Shown piece after piece: positions 20,950 through 31,562 of a stretch of DNA of 64,000 nt. The translations under genes and the position numbers were made by a program. Numbering within the stretch: position 1 is the first letter of the stretch; the number at the start of each line of letters is the position of its first letter. The stretch covers positions 1-64,000 of the forward strand of contig CAICTM010000015.1 in assembly GCA_903772945.1 (NCBI GenBank), given 5' to 3'. Under the pieces are notes generated by a model that was not told the origin of the DNA, searched no databases, and saw only the letters and a list, made by a program, of their open reading frames with translations. The DNA is from Seminavis robusta. Taxonomy: Eukaryota > Bacillariophyta > Bacillariophyceae > Naviculales > Naviculaceae.

Positions 20950-22572
20950 TTAGTTAGGGCTCCAAAGCGTGTCACTCATTTGCTTTGGAGACAGCTGGCA
21001 TCCCTTCTTGTCTTTTCTTCGTTTGTAGCCTTTGAATTCATACCGCCAGTCATCACCTGCATAAATAATCTCATAGTCTCCAAGTGACTCAATCGGCAAC
21101 AAGTTTGCCTTTGCATCCTTTTCTTGCTTGTCAGCAATTTCTTCAACAATGTTGACCATGGGACGAAAGAGGCTTCGAAACATGTCAATTCGGAAATCAA
21201 GACTCTGCCCCAGTCCTGGGCTTGATTGAGCTTCGAGATAGTAAACATCCAAGTCAGCATCAATGATGAAGTCAGACCCATAAAAGGCGAAATTGTTCTC
21301 TGTTGTCACTTTGGTGTCTTCTGTTTTTCCAGTTAAGGAATCCTTAAAGGCTTCCACCGTTGCACTAAGGGCCTCTTTGATCTGATTCCGCACATGCCTG
21401 ACAGGGTCATCACCTACAATCAGTTGAGACAGCCTTTCATAGTTGGCAGCATAATGCTCTCTTACTCTTCGCCAAAGTGCATCCCACAGAACATCCTCAT
21501 CGGTGGGTTGTCCCATCTCCTTTCGAAACTGATGGTTGGTCAAATGCTGCCCTGTGGATCCCCAGTCTGATTCATTGTACATGGCCCCAGCAACACGGGC
21601 GTAACCATCATGATAGAGGACTATCAACGGGTCTACACTGGCAACAAGCCAATAGAACCTCAGATCAAACTTTTTGCCATTGAACCATGTCAGCTCATTG
21701 CAGACATAGGACTGCACAATGTAATTGTGGTCATCATCTTCCTTGGCTCTAGCTGTTGCAGTATAGAGTGCTTCGGAGTCTGGTGGTAGCATCTCAATTC
21801 CACGGCCATTGTTGATGTCTGCCTTTTTCAATACCCAGGGTCGATTGCGTCCCAGCTTTTTTTCTTCCAGAATTCTTGCCTCAAACTTTCGACGATCCTT
21901 GGTGTGTTCCAGCTGATAGGTTTCTGGAAGAAAGTAAATGAGATCTCGGCCATCATTGTGAGTGGCATCATATTGTTTTTGCAACGTGCGAAACCCGGCT
22001 TGAAAGGAGTCCTTCTGTCCCATTTTTTTACTACACCCTGGAATGCGACTGAAGCGCTGCCATGGCTGACCCACAGCATAATCCTTGTTACTTTGTGTTT
22101 TCCGTTTGTACAAGAATCGGTATGTCGCAATGGCTGCCTTGTCGTCCCAACTGTATTCATCTCTGTCGTTGGCATACCACCCTTGAGATCGAAAGGCACG
22201 AATCACATGGGTATCTTTGGCAAAACCAGCCCAAGCACGCTTGCGGAATTCGGGAGGACAAGGTGTGTAATAGCTACGACTTCCGTGAACCATAAGATCC
22301 GGAGGAGGTCCATCGTCTTCAACAATGCTGGTGTGCCGTGGTATGGATAGCAATCGCAATGACATCGAGGAAGTTGTGGTGGAGGGAGAGAGGACAAAAA
22401 CCAACACCCCAGCTAGGACCAGAACACTAGGGACAGTGGCACAACGCAAAAGCGCCACAAAGCGGTATGATCTTCGGTTTTGCCTATCCTCCACATCAGT
22501 CGGTATTGTGGAGGGAAGATTGCAACAGTGTTCATCCCACTTCTTCTCGACAGCATTGCTTCGTAGGCGCAT
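20950..22572 (-). CDS. Tubulin-tyrosine-ligase-like membrane protein
   Basis: The first true ATG is at 22572, giving 540 residues. A single hydrophobic segment at about residues 38-60 (VALLRCATVPSVLVLAGVLV) predicts a type II membrane protein, probably in the secretory pathway. The C-terminal two thirds matches the TTL ATP-grasp fold: PWVLKKADINNGRGIEML for the nucleotide loop, FNGKKFDLRFYWLVASVDPL, and FAFYGSDFIIDADLDVYYLEA with the Mg-binding acidic residues. TTL-like enzymes attach amino acids to tubulin or other proteins; a membrane anchor and likely lumenal domain are unusual for a tubulin modifier, so the substrate may be a secreted or Golgi protein. The 3' end abuts the fragment at 20463-20940. 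Confidence 0.75.
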   Translation of the reverse strand: MRLRSNAVEKKWDEHCCNLPSTIPTDVEDRQNRRSYRFVALLRCATVPSVLVLAGVLVFVLSPSTTTSSMSLRLLSIPRHTSIVEDDGPPPDLMVHGSRSYYTPCPPEFRKRAWAGFAKDTHVIRAFRSQGWYANDRDEYSWDDKAAIATYRFLYKRKTQSNKDYAVGQPWQRFSRIPGCSKKMGQKDSFQAGFRTLQKQYDATHNDGRDLIYFLPETYQLEHTKDRRKFEARILEEKKLGRNRPWVLKKADINNGRGIEMLPPDSEALYTATARAKEDDDHNYIVQSYVCNELTWFNGKKFDLRFYWLVASVDPLIVLYHDGYARVAGAMYNESDWGSTGQHLTNHQFRKEMGQPTDEDVLWDALWRRVREHYAANYERLSQLIVGDDPVRHVRNQIKEALSATVEAFKDSLTGKTEDTKVTTENNFAFYGSDFIIDADLDVYYLEAQSSPGLGQSLDFRIDMFRSLFRPMVNIVEEIADKQEKDAKANLLPIESLGDYEIIYAGDDWRYEFKGYKRRKDKKGCQLSPKQMSDTLWSPN

Positions 22573-23146
22573 CTTCGTGCTCAATTAGTTGCTCTGTGAT
22601 TGGTACGATGGATTTTTCTTGATCGAAGCCGAGGGGTGTTGTGTGGCTCATTTTTCTGCAAACTTGAAAAGAACTTACTCTGAGGATCTGCATGGGAGTG
22701 GTGAGGCAGCAACTGGCGAGAAATGCGTGCGAGGATCTGGCGAAGTTTAGAAAAGCAAAAGGAAACCCTCCCCCGAGACCTGGGGGCCCTCATCCAGCTT
22801 TGAAAGCTTAAACGCAGACCCCAACATTCACCATGTTGTGCGAGGATCTGGCAAGGTTTATTAGAAAGCAAAGACAATGGAAACCTCCCCAGAGACCTTG
22901 AGCCCTCATCAAACAAACGGGGGTTTAGGGTCGGTGGGTTCAGACCATCTGCCGAGTCTGCACTCTTGCGTCCCTCGCCATTGCAATGCCTCTTCCAAAC
23001 CAACCAATCCCTAATTCTGTTCACTTATATTAGCACCTTAGAAACATCTGACACTGAAGTTCAGGACCTCGGCGAACTTTTTCAATCATTGAACTGGCTG
23101 GTTGTCATCCACATCTAAGCTAGGAATGGCCATGGGTTGGTTTGGA
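22573..23146. other. Intergenic with an imperfect direct repeat
   Basis: Two units share GTGCGAGGATCTGGC followed by GTTTA, AGAAA, GGAAACC and GCCCTCATC blocks: about 22725-22795 and 22836-22915. No ORF is supported. The TTL-like promoter and the 3' region of the next gene should lie here. Confidence 0.6.
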
Positions 23147-25204
23147 TCAAAAGGATCCCAGTGAACGAATATTCTCGTCAAAATCATGGAATATTGCCTT
23201 GAGATTGGTCATGATGCTCTTGCTTTCCAATTCCAGTTGGAAACAGAGCGTCTCAGGTTGGCTGGCCAGAAACCGCGCGGACGAGTTGATCAAGTTGGCT
23301 GGGCTGGCCTGTATATCCGATGGGATTTTGCAGCACGCCGCAATGAGCCGACCAATGTCCTGCTCAAAGTTCTGTTCTTCTTCTTCCAACTCCCGTATAC
23401 TCTTGTACATTTGGATGAGTCGTCTTCCCGACTTGATCATGAATCTGCCAGTAGAGACAAGAGGAAACATGCTGGTTTCGCCCCGAACGCCAAAATCCAA
23501 GAGGGCCGCTGTGTCGTTGCAAACGCCCAAGACACCGTATCCTCCAAATGGTAGATCTGATCCTAATGCGTTGAATGTGACAGCGAGAATACCTGCCAAC
23601 TTCATGGCCAACAGAGTTTGAGGCAAAGTGTACACGTCGGTGGTCGATGTGTCCTGAAGCCATGGAACAGCTGCATTGTGATTGGAGTGCCATCCGCACA
23701 TTCCCTCTATTGCCATGTAAAACTGAATGTCGAGATTTCGATTTTTTCCAGCGGGGTCCTTGCCAATCAAAGGTCCTGTAATATGCAGATCCATGCCGCC
23801 ATGGGGCATCACATATTGGGCCATGCGATCATCTTTGCTTTCATACCCCGAGCGCAGAAAGAGCCCGATAGGGACGTTGGTCCAGCCGTCCTTTTCCTTG
23901 ACACACAGAGCCACTCCAAAAGATGTAATGTGAGACCGTGGGCACATTTCCACATGGTGACCTGCATCCAAGAGCGCCTGCAAAAAGCTCTGAGGACAGA
24001 TTACTGCTTTCGCGTTTGCACTTTCGTCCATTTTCACAACAAACAAGTCCGATTCTTTCTGTTCTCTCTTGTAGTAGTTATAGGATAGTTTGTTGAATAA
24101 GACACACATGAGCCGATTGGCAACAATTTCTCGTTTGGTATGTGTACATTGAGCGTCGCCCCATCCCAAATGGAGATCCGGCAGTAGCCGTTCATTAATG
24201 GGCGACGGCTCTGGGAAGGAACGATCCTCGGGGTCATACTCGACCATGCTCTCCCTAGCCTCGGCATTGGGAGTATCCGGGAAGGTTGTTGTATCACCTG
24301 ATTTCAGGAGTGATTCCAAGCCTTCAATGGCCGCGTGCCAGTGAAGCGAGACAACAAAGGGATTTGGTATCAAGTCCGGACTCTTCTCGGTGTTGTCTTT
24401 GTCGTCAGATTCATTGTTCTCTTCCTCATTGGCCAGTGGCTTTCCAAACGTTGGTGAATACCCCACTTCTCCCCTTCGCATCCACTCCAGGGACTTGACC
24501 TCCATCATGGAAGGCACAAATTTCTCATTGAGATTGGCAAATGCAACCATTTCGCTTAGATTCAAGGGCAGAGTCCCAGCATCCTGGAGTAGCTGTTGTT
24601 TTTTCTGTTCCAGATGATCTCGGACCACATAATGTGATACCCACCAACTGGCAATCGAAGTGGCAATTTTGGCGGTTCTGGATTGGATATCCGTAATGCC
24701 CAGCAACGGCAGAACGGCGCCTCCAAATCGCCGGCCCAACGCACGCAAAAGAACTGCGCCAATGGTCGTCTCGAGTTCCATCTCTATGAATTGGGGTAGC
24801 TTGCCACCAAATCCTTTATCATCTTCGTTTTCATTGGAAGATCCGGGCAAGGAAGGCCGAAGGGAGGTCAAGTATTCGCCGAGACTCATGAGCTTCCATC
24901 TGTCTCGGTGGAGTTTGACAAATTTCTCATTGAGTTCCAGGCATCGGATTTCTCGGAGAGGCCCTCCTCGTGATGACAAACGTTCTTTACTGTTCTCACC
25001 ACCCGAGATGGCATCCACCAGGGTCGGATCCCGCACCATGATCCCCTGATGAGACAGCTTGTCTTCAATCTGATCCAGACGACGACGGATCGACTTTCGA
25101 TACCGATAGGCGTAGGTGATTGGAACCAAAGCCAAGATCCCAGCTCCAATCCAGATCGTTCGCCACACTGTCGCATCGTTCCAAATTCTCTCGAAGGATT
25201 CCAT
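23147..25204 (-). CDS. Unrecognised large membrane-anchored protein
   Basis: The frame is open from 25429, but the first ATG is at 25204 (MESFERIWNDATVWRTIW), giving 685 residues. A transmembrane helix follows at once (residues about 14-32, TIWIGAGILALVPITYAY), then a basic patch and a short coiled coil (RRRLDQIEDKL). The middle includes an acidic stretch (EENNESDDKDNTEKS). The most conserved-looking part is residues about 430-640, with SFGVALCVKEKDGW, VMPHGGMDLHITGPL, WHSNHNAAVPWL and PFGGYGVLGVCNDTAALL. I know no family for these motifs. One helix at the N-terminus suggests anchoring to an organelle or ER membrane. The region upstream of 25204 could hold another exon. Confidence 0.65.
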   Translation of the reverse strand: MESFERIWNDATVWRTIWIGAGILALVPITYAYRYRKSIRRRLDQIEDKLSHQGIMVRDPTLVDAISGGENSKERLSSRGGPLREIRCLELNEKFVKLHRDRWKLMSLGEYLTSLRPSLPGSSNENEDDKGFGGKLPQFIEMELETTIGAVLLRALGRRFGGAVLPLLGITDIQSRTAKIATSIASWWVSHYVVRDHLEQKKQQLLQDAGTLPLNLSEMVAFANLNEKFVPSMMEVKSLEWMRRGEVGYSPTFGKPLANEEENNESDDKDNTEKSPDLIPNPFVVSLHWHAAIEGLESLLKSGDTTTFPDTPNAEARESMVEYDPEDRSFPEPSPINERLLPDLHLGWGDAQCTHTKREIVANRLMCVLFNKLSYNYYKREQKESDLFVVKMDESANAKAVICPQSFLQALLDAGHHVEMCPRSHITSFGVALCVKEKDGWTNVPIGLFLRSGYESKDDRMAQYVMPHGGMDLHITGPLIGKDPAGKNRNLDIQFYMAIEGMCGWHSNHNAAVPWLQDTSTTDVYTLPQTLLAMKLAGILAVTFNALGSDLPFGGYGVLGVCNDTAALLDFGVRGETSMFPLVSTGRFMIKSGRRLIQMYKSIRELEEEEQNFEQDIGRLIAACCKIPSDIQASPANLINSSARFLASQPETLCFQLELESKSIMTNLKAIFHDFDENIRSLGSF

Positions 25205-26112
25205 TCTGTCTACTATTTGGTTTGATAGAATTGTCGAGTTGATATCCGAGTTTCTATCGGTATAACCCAGAGGTCGTCCAGCAGAAGGAGATGCCGCGAA
25301 CTCACCTGGAAGACCCCAATGAGAATTGACCCGGAATGGCAATAAGTTCGGGACAAACAGACACAGCTCTTGCAGCTGCTGCAAGACGGTTGGGAGGCAA
25401 GACCATCTCTCATCAAGATGCCCCCACAAAAGCTAGACCTAGTCTAATACAGTGAGGAAGTGCCGTTGGATCCATTCCTCAATCAAAAATATCCAAGATT
25501 GAAGATTCAGTTGTTGCCGCGGTAGTCTACTGAATACGATACACTGTACGGTACTATTAGCTAGTACTCAGAGCAAGTTGTCATCTTGCTCATGGCCATA
25601 CCGTACCGTACCGTACCGTACCATAGGTAAAAGAAGTCCAGGATACTAATGGTACGCTAGATTTGGGCTGGTGGAAGTGATGATCAACCAGTCCAGACCT
25701 CAATTCTGGTTACCCGTAGAACCTCTGCCAGCCAGGAAAAGACAAAGGGCACCAGCGACGAAACCATTAGCTGGTACCGGTACCATGCTTCTTGTTTTGG
25801 TGGTAACTGGAATGGATGATGTTTCAGTGTGAATGTGTGACGAGGATTTACAAGTGAGGCGTCCCATGGGAACTAATACTCCGTACCTCCACTTTGCCAC
25901 TTTGGAATTGTGTGCACCAATATATAGACATGAAGATTGCAATCGAGGTTCCAGAAACTGCCTCTGAATCAGTATACTGAGTATACCCACCATCCTCCTC
26001 AATAGTTTCTCCTGGTCAATTGTTTGAAAGAGTTGATTGAACTCAAGATTATACAGTACTACGGAAACTGCATTGGGACCACTTCCTTCCTTTTAAAAAC
26101 AACCTCTACCTG
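25205..26112. other. Intergenic, palindrome-rich
   Basis: No supported ORF. It contains CCGTACCGTACCGTACCGTA near 25603-25622 and GGTACCGGTACC near 25773-25784. TACT and TATAC repeats occur near 25970-25990. The 100-aa minus frame at 25700-26002 shows no family resemblance and was not called. Confidence 0.5.
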
Positions 26113-26658
26113 CTATTTGTTACTCAACCACTTTTCCAGAGCCTTGACATTTCCCATTCTCTCTTGTCCATTTTTGCGGGCCATGTCCACTACCTCGTCC
26201 GTGGCTTCCTGTGGGGTCAATCCATAGCGCATCACCAACCAACCGGCAGCTACTCGTCCACTTCGGCCCATCCCATGGGTACAATGAGCCACGACTTTCT
26301 CGTTGGCTGTTTCCACCTCCTTGATAGTTTTCTCGGCGCTGCTGGAAGATCCCAATGGACCCATGGGATTCCGGTGTATCGACAACCCATGTTCTTTGTA
26401 CAATGCCAACAAACCAGGTTCTTCGTAGGTCTCCAGCTCATTATCATCCAGCAATAACATCACGTGCTTGACATTCTCAGTCTTCATAAACTCGATCCAC
26501 TCGAGCACTTTTGATTTCGGAATCTTGGCGCCACCCTCTGGATCCCCACCTGGTCGTTCCGATGTGTAAAGGATGCTGTCACGAGCAGAAGCAGGGCCGA
26601 AATTGTGCAATGTCTCGGGATTGCGCGGTGTTACAACCACATCCTCATTCTCACTCAT
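26113..26658 (-). CDS. Dual-specificity protein phosphatase-like
   Basis: From the first ATG at 26658 the product is 181 residues; the frame is open to 26742 without an ATG, so a 5' exon is possible (a GTAAGT lies just upstream on the minus strand). The signature AHCTHGMGRSGRVAAGWLV near residue 125 contains the Cys-x5-Arg active site of cysteine-based phosphatases. The preceding block, HVMLLLDDNELETYEEPGLLALYKEHGLSIHRNPM, has the alternating strand-helix pattern of the Cdc14/PTEN-like atypical DSPs, and SILYTSERPGGDP matches the usual N-terminal strand. It is likely a small soluble enzyme acting on phosphoproteins or phosphoinositides; the substrate is unknown. Confidence 0.8.
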   Translation of the reverse strand: MSENEDVVVTPRNPETLHNFGPASARDSILYTSERPGGDPEGGAKIPKSKVLEWIEFMKTENVKHVMLLLDDNELETYEEPGLLALYKEHGLSIHRNPMGPLGSSSSAEKTIKEVETANEKVVAHCTHGMGRSGRVAAGWLVMRYGLTPQEATDEVVDMARKNGQERMGNVKALEKWLSNK

Positions 26659-27416
26659 TCTTTTGACTGTCTCCTGTACACCTTTTGTAAAGGTTTGTCC
26701 TTTCGAACCTAGTACTTGCTTGTGTGGCTGGAACAGATCCAAGACTTACTTGATACAGCCAAGCAATTCCCGTTCGGGACCAACCAGCTGATCTATCTTT
26801 TCAGCCGCTGGCTACTGGCTACTCTAGCTAGCTAGCTAGTAGCTAGCTACTACCAGTACTACTAGCTAGCTAGTACGATAGCCGAGTGCTAGTACCGGCA
26901 TCTTTTCCCCGGGTGTGTACCGGTAGAGGGCCTGGCTGAAGGCAAAGACGAGGCGAAATTTGGGACGGGTAGCTGGGTCTCTGTAGTCTGTAGGCACCGC
27001 CGAAGGACTGTCTCTGCAGCGTATGTCATACCAGCAAAACATGGCCTTGGCCTTCGGTACGGTATATCTCGCTCCATTGGATGTCGATGAAGGCAAAATT
27101 CGTTTTCTCGTGGATACACTGGCGAGCTTCCAAGAAGAGTAAGACGTAGCTTGGGACAATGAAGTAGAACCGTTTGTAGAGTCCTGGTACTGGCTAGATC
27201 TTTTCAAGTCCACAGTGATAATTTACCATTACAGCTGTACTATCCAAGCCAAGCACACAAGCAGTCACAGGCCCTCAACCGGAAAGAGATTCATTCACGT
27301 TGAAACAACAGCTAAACCCACAACCAGTAGACTATTATATTCAAAAGTTAGTCTGTAGATACTTGACACTGAATGGCAAAACCCATGTTGCTGGTGGCTT
27401 GGGAGCTGAGTTCTGG
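26659..27416. other. Intergenic with CTAG repeats and a possible ORF remnant
   Basis: A (CTAG)n-like tract fills about 26820-26876. On the minus strand 26866-27213 a 115-codon frame without an early ATG contains coding-like text (PTDYRDPATRPKFRLVFAFS), but no family is recognised. It may be an exon or remnant. Confidence 0.4.
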
Positions 27417-28982
27417 CTAGTAGCTCGGGCGTCGTTCCTGCCCCCCAGAATTCTTTGCCCTCAAAGAATCATAGCACATGCTCAGTTCTTGACGTAGAGC
27501 CTTGCAAACATCACGGGCGCTTGGGCGCTATGAGGAAACCAAATGTTGAGACTACTGCAGCGTTTTTCTCGGGCTTTACATGCAAGGAGAACTGCAACCT
27601 ACCTTGAATGGATCTGGGTCCCAACATGCACTCAACAGGTAGGTAACTGGCAGCGGCCAATCCTTGTCAAATGGTAGTCGCTGATCACCTTTGATCACAT
27701 TCTCTTTATGTTCATCCGATGAAAGCTCTCCGAACGCCTTTTCCAGGCTCAAGAGTTCCCAGAGCAAAATGGCATACGAGTAAACGTCGGCACTGAGACT
27801 GTATGGTTCTGAGAGTGACACCTGGAAAGAAAGCCCAGTGTCAGAACCGTCACACCCCTTATTAAATGCCGTTCAAACAATTGACATACCTCAGGGGCCA
27901 CTAAGGAGACGACCATGAAAGTTTCACTGAGAATGGAACAAAGAAAGGCAATGCCACCCTGCATGCAATAGACAGCAACACTTACTAAATCGTCTCGAAC
28001 CAGTGCCTCCACTCATCTTGTACAGCCCATTGTCAAGTTTTTGATATGGATCCAGCTCTTTCGCCAATCCAAAATCAAACAACTTCACCGTATTGTTGTA
28101 GCCGAAACCAATGTTGTCTACTCAGTAGTGATTTTCATAAGTTCTGCTGAGAAACAAGCTATTGCAATGTCACGAGTGTAGGCATTTGAGCAGCGTACCT
28201 GGCTTTAAATCTGCCAAAAGCAATTTTCATGGACATGGCCATTGACATGAGAGCAATCATATGAAAACGCAAGAATGGTCAAACTGCATACCTCGAAAGA
28301 CAATTTCTAGTTTGTGAAGATGTTTCAGAGCCAGGGCAATGTCATAGGCAACCATTATCCGCTGAAAGTAGAGAGCTTTGAGAAGCTTTCGGTTGGTTGT
28401 GCTGGATGTGTCTTTGGACCTCCTTCTTCTGACTTCTCTCCATACATCTATTCTTCGGTCCAAAGTGTCGTATAATCGGTCAATAATCAAGAAATACCCC
28501 CCTTTGAGACCAGATGAAAACCCAGAAGCTCCTTCTGCTGCCACTCCATACAACTGAATAAGGCCCGGATGTGGGTGTTTTGCCAAGGCACTCAGATATT
28601 TTGCTTCCATCAAAAGATCTGCTGCCCCGTTACAAAATTCGTCTGGATTTGTCATTGCATCGTCACAAAGAAACTTGACGGCGAGTTTTTCTTTAGTGTT
28701 GGCAAGACGACCTCTCAGTTTTTCAATCGTTACATTGGGTGATGGAGACAACAAGTCTATTTTGTGGAGTTCGTACACATTGTTGAATCCACCCTTCCCC
28801 AGCAGCTCCCCCAAGTTGGGGATAATTTCTTCTCTGGAGAAACTGGGCACAACATCATCAATATCAGAAATCAAACTAGATCTCTTGGTCATTTCCTCAC
28901 AGACTCGAAGTGCATATCGTGATGCCTTGTGACAGACTTCTGGGTCCAACTGGGACAGGGTGGACATGATGGAATTGGCCAT
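27417..28982 (-). CDS. Protein kinase with two microexons
   Basis: Six exons read on the minus strand: 28292-28982, 28199-28210 (12 nt), 27986-28117, 27890-27900 (11 nt), 27603-27821 and 27417-27527. All five introns are GT-AG (81, 81, 85, 68 and 75 nt) and the total of 1176 nt stays in frame, giving 391 residues. The joined product shows a Gly-loop (LLGKGGFNNVY, about 60-70), the VAIK-type lysine (LAVKFL, about 99), a catalytic loop FRDLKPDN (about 229-236, Phe replacing the usual His), DFGLAK (249), MAPE (279), and the subdomain XI arginine in RPSARDVC. The two microexons encode parts of the catalytic loop and the APE motif, so they are required. It is a tyrosine-kinase-like/Ser-Thr type, soluble; the pathway is unknown. 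Confidence 0.85.
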
Positions 28983-30983
28983 GGTTGCTGATTGTCACAG
29001 TGGGTCAACTCAACTCTTTGATGCAGTGGAATTGATGAAGTCGATAATTGACCAACAAATTAATGTCTTCAGCGGCTAATCACTTTGTCGACCAAGATGC
29101 AAAGCCTCAAACACTCTGATAACGATTGGAGCCAACTCTATTGGAACACAATTCGATAGCCAATGGTCCAATGGTGAATGCTTTCTCCCCGCCGATGATG
29201 GTGTCGTTGATTGTCCCACGTTTTGTTGTGCGTTGCAACACCGTGCATCCGTCCATGTACACTCAGTGTGACACTGACTGAGACCAGTACAGTACTGGTA
29301 TCCAAAGACATAAAATTTATTATAGAAAGGTAGCAGAGCAGAATGAACATGACCTTCTACAAAAGAAACGAATGAATCAATCGAATGAATCGAATCGAAT
29401 CGAATCAACCAATTGCCACACCGGTAGCTGGTCAGGGCCAACCCAATGACATGCAACAGCACTCCTCAGGCAACGCAGCCTATTGCTTGGGAGCAAAAAG
29501 CATGAAAGTCTGCAAGCATGATGTTCGCTTTCGTTTGCCAATATCATTCGTGCCAGAGTTATCGGTACCGCCTCCCCCAACCCACAAGCACAATGAGCTA
29601 GCTAGCTGCTGGCTGGCACTATGAGCTAGCAAGACAGTACCCACACTCACACCCAACTGCTGTTGAACACGGAGGAGCTTGCCTATCCATGCAGCTGACA
29701 GTTAGCACACCACTGTCTGGCACCGGTACCTACAGTATCATTCTGCTGCATTCCTGATGGGCATGTCCTTCTGGTCCTGCTCTTCAGCCTGCCCGAATGT
29801 ATGTCCTTCTGGTTTGTACAATCTCACGGCAGCCAGCTTCGCTTCCGGTTGTCTTGGGCCGCTCTGTCTTAGAATCTACCCTTCGGCTTGCTGCCTCCAG
29901 TTGAAGAAGTCCACCTCCTCAAGAAACCAACTTCAAAAGGCGCAACCACCACCATTGCCACCAGACATCTATAGCAGCTTTTGTTTGGAGACAAGAAGTT
30001 CGTCTAGCTGGTTAGTTTCTGGTCTCAGGCTGGTCGGAATTCTCGGCGGTGGTGATGGCCACCGAAGATTGGTCGAGCTGTAAAGCAGGAACTTTCCGCC
30101 TTGTATCAACTTTATCCAAAAGGCGAATTCTGAAGCAGCCCCATACCAGCTTCGCTCCTTATCGAAAATTCCCCAGCACGATCTTACCAGAACCGCTGGG
30201 TACCGGTACCAGCCCAGCCATCTCGGGTCTGGCCAGCTAGCTACAACACATGCTGGTCGTAAGGTGGCGAATTTTGCAAATACTGGTACTCTCAGCCCAC
30301 AGACAGTGTAACGTCGTCTCAAGGAATCGTTGAGAACAACAACTTTGCTCACCTCCGACAACCAGCAAAGGGCATCTGCCATTAGTTGTATGCAAATACC
30401 GAAACGCGGCGTCTGACGAGGCTCAGTCTGTGTAGGTGCCGTAGCTGCAATGAGGCAAAAGCGCCCGTTGCCAACTCGGATGCTTGGTTTTGGTTAGCCA
30501 TCAATCAAGCGACCGTGCAAGGAAGTGGTACACGTCGTCCATAGTGGCCAAGCTTTTGCGGGACTTGTGGGCTTATAGGGCTTAGGTGCGTCCAATTCCG
30601 AGAAACGGAAGGTATCGAGAGCGCACGCGGCACTGTGCATCTTTGAGTACACTCTTCCTGGGAGTAGTGCTCCAGTAGAGCTCGCTCTGCACATTGGAAC
30701 ATCGAGAGGAATAATTTTCTTGGAGAAAATCATCAAGCGTTCTCACACAACAGCTCACGCAACACTGACAAGATAGAGCCTGGTTGACAGATCATTCTTC
30801 CGGAGCCCCACTTTATTTCACCAGTCTACTAGCTAGTCCAGTGTCCAGTTTTGACACTCCTCGTTCGCTTTGGCCAGGAACCTTATTATTTCCATCTGTT
30901 TGCTTTCATAAGTTGCCGAGACTTACACCTTTACAAGCCTTCAGTCACCTGCTACGCTATTTTCACAAGATACAACAACAACA
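28983..30983. other. Long intergenic stretch, no supported gene
   Basis: About 2 kb between two start codons. It contains (GAATC)n-like repeats at 29370-29405, CTAG clusters near 29598-29610 and 29625, and GGTACCGGTACC near 30199-30210. A minus-strand 137-codon frame (29969-30382, true ATG) has no recognisable domain and overlaps plus-strand frames of similar quality, so it is not called. Confidence 0.5.
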
Positions 30984-31562
30984 ATGATCGAAATTGAAGC
31001 TCCCGCTGAATACCTCTGTCCGCTCACACTGGATGTCATGTCCGACCCCGTAATGAGCAAGTACGGTCAATCCTTTGAACGTTCAGAGATTCTGCAATGG
31101 CTCAAGTCTGGCCATGGCGTGTGTCCCTTGTCACGACGACCCTTGAGTCTTCAGGATCTAGTAACCAACCATGCGCTGCGGTTAAAGATTTCGGAATGGC
31201 GCAAGGAACACGGGGAAGAAGAGACCATTGTAGTGAATCCCTATGCCAGTCAAATCTATGGCTTTATCACACTTCCATCCAAGGACGATCCTACGGACCG
31301 CACCGTTGATGAAGACGAAGATGTGTTCTTTCTACAGCTTGCGGCGTGGCGGTTGGGTCTGGGAGATCCTCCTTCGGCGGCGGCTCCAGACGCTAATGAA
31401 CCACAACAGACGACTGCTGTCACCGGCATTCCACACATTGGAAGACGCAACAGGCGGCAGCGACGAAGGAATTCTACTGGTTCTGCATCGAACAATCCGC
31501 ATAGGCAGAATCGTTCGATTCGACGAAGACTCCGCAATCTCTTTGCCGGACCTTCTCCTTAG
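30984..31562 (+). CDS. U-box E3 ubiquitin ligase-like protein
   Basis: The ATG at 30984 opens 192 codons. Residues 7-78 form a U-box: PAEYLCPLTLDVMSDPVMSK, then YGQSFERSEILQWL, CPLSRRPL and NHALRLKISEW. U-boxes bind an E2 and direct ubiquitin transfer without zinc. The rest is acidic in the middle (DRTVDEDEDVFF) and strongly basic at the C-terminus (RRNRRQRRR and RSIRRRLRNL), perhaps for nuclear or membrane contact. No substrate-binding repeats are seen, so it is smaller than most plant U-box proteins. The frame ends at 31562 with no sign of an intron. Confidence 0.85.
   Translation: MIEIEAPAEYLCPLTLDVMSDPVMSKYGQSFERSEILQWLKSGHGVCPLSRRPLSLQDLVTNHALRLKISEWRKEHGEEETIVVNPYASQIYGFITLPSKDDPTDRTVDEDEDVFFLQLAAWRLGLGDPPSAAAPDANEPQQTTAVTGIPHIGRRNRRQRRRNSTGSASNNPHRQNRSIRRRLRNLFAGPSP

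Noticed and set aside
20536-21087. Plus-strand frame of 183 codons
   Set aside because: It is antisense to the end of the TTL-like gene and to the fragment at 20463-20940, and shows no family resemblance.
29969-30382. 137-codon minus-strand ORF with an ATG
   Set aside because: No domain, no coding-like flanks and competing frames; kept only as a note in the gap entry.
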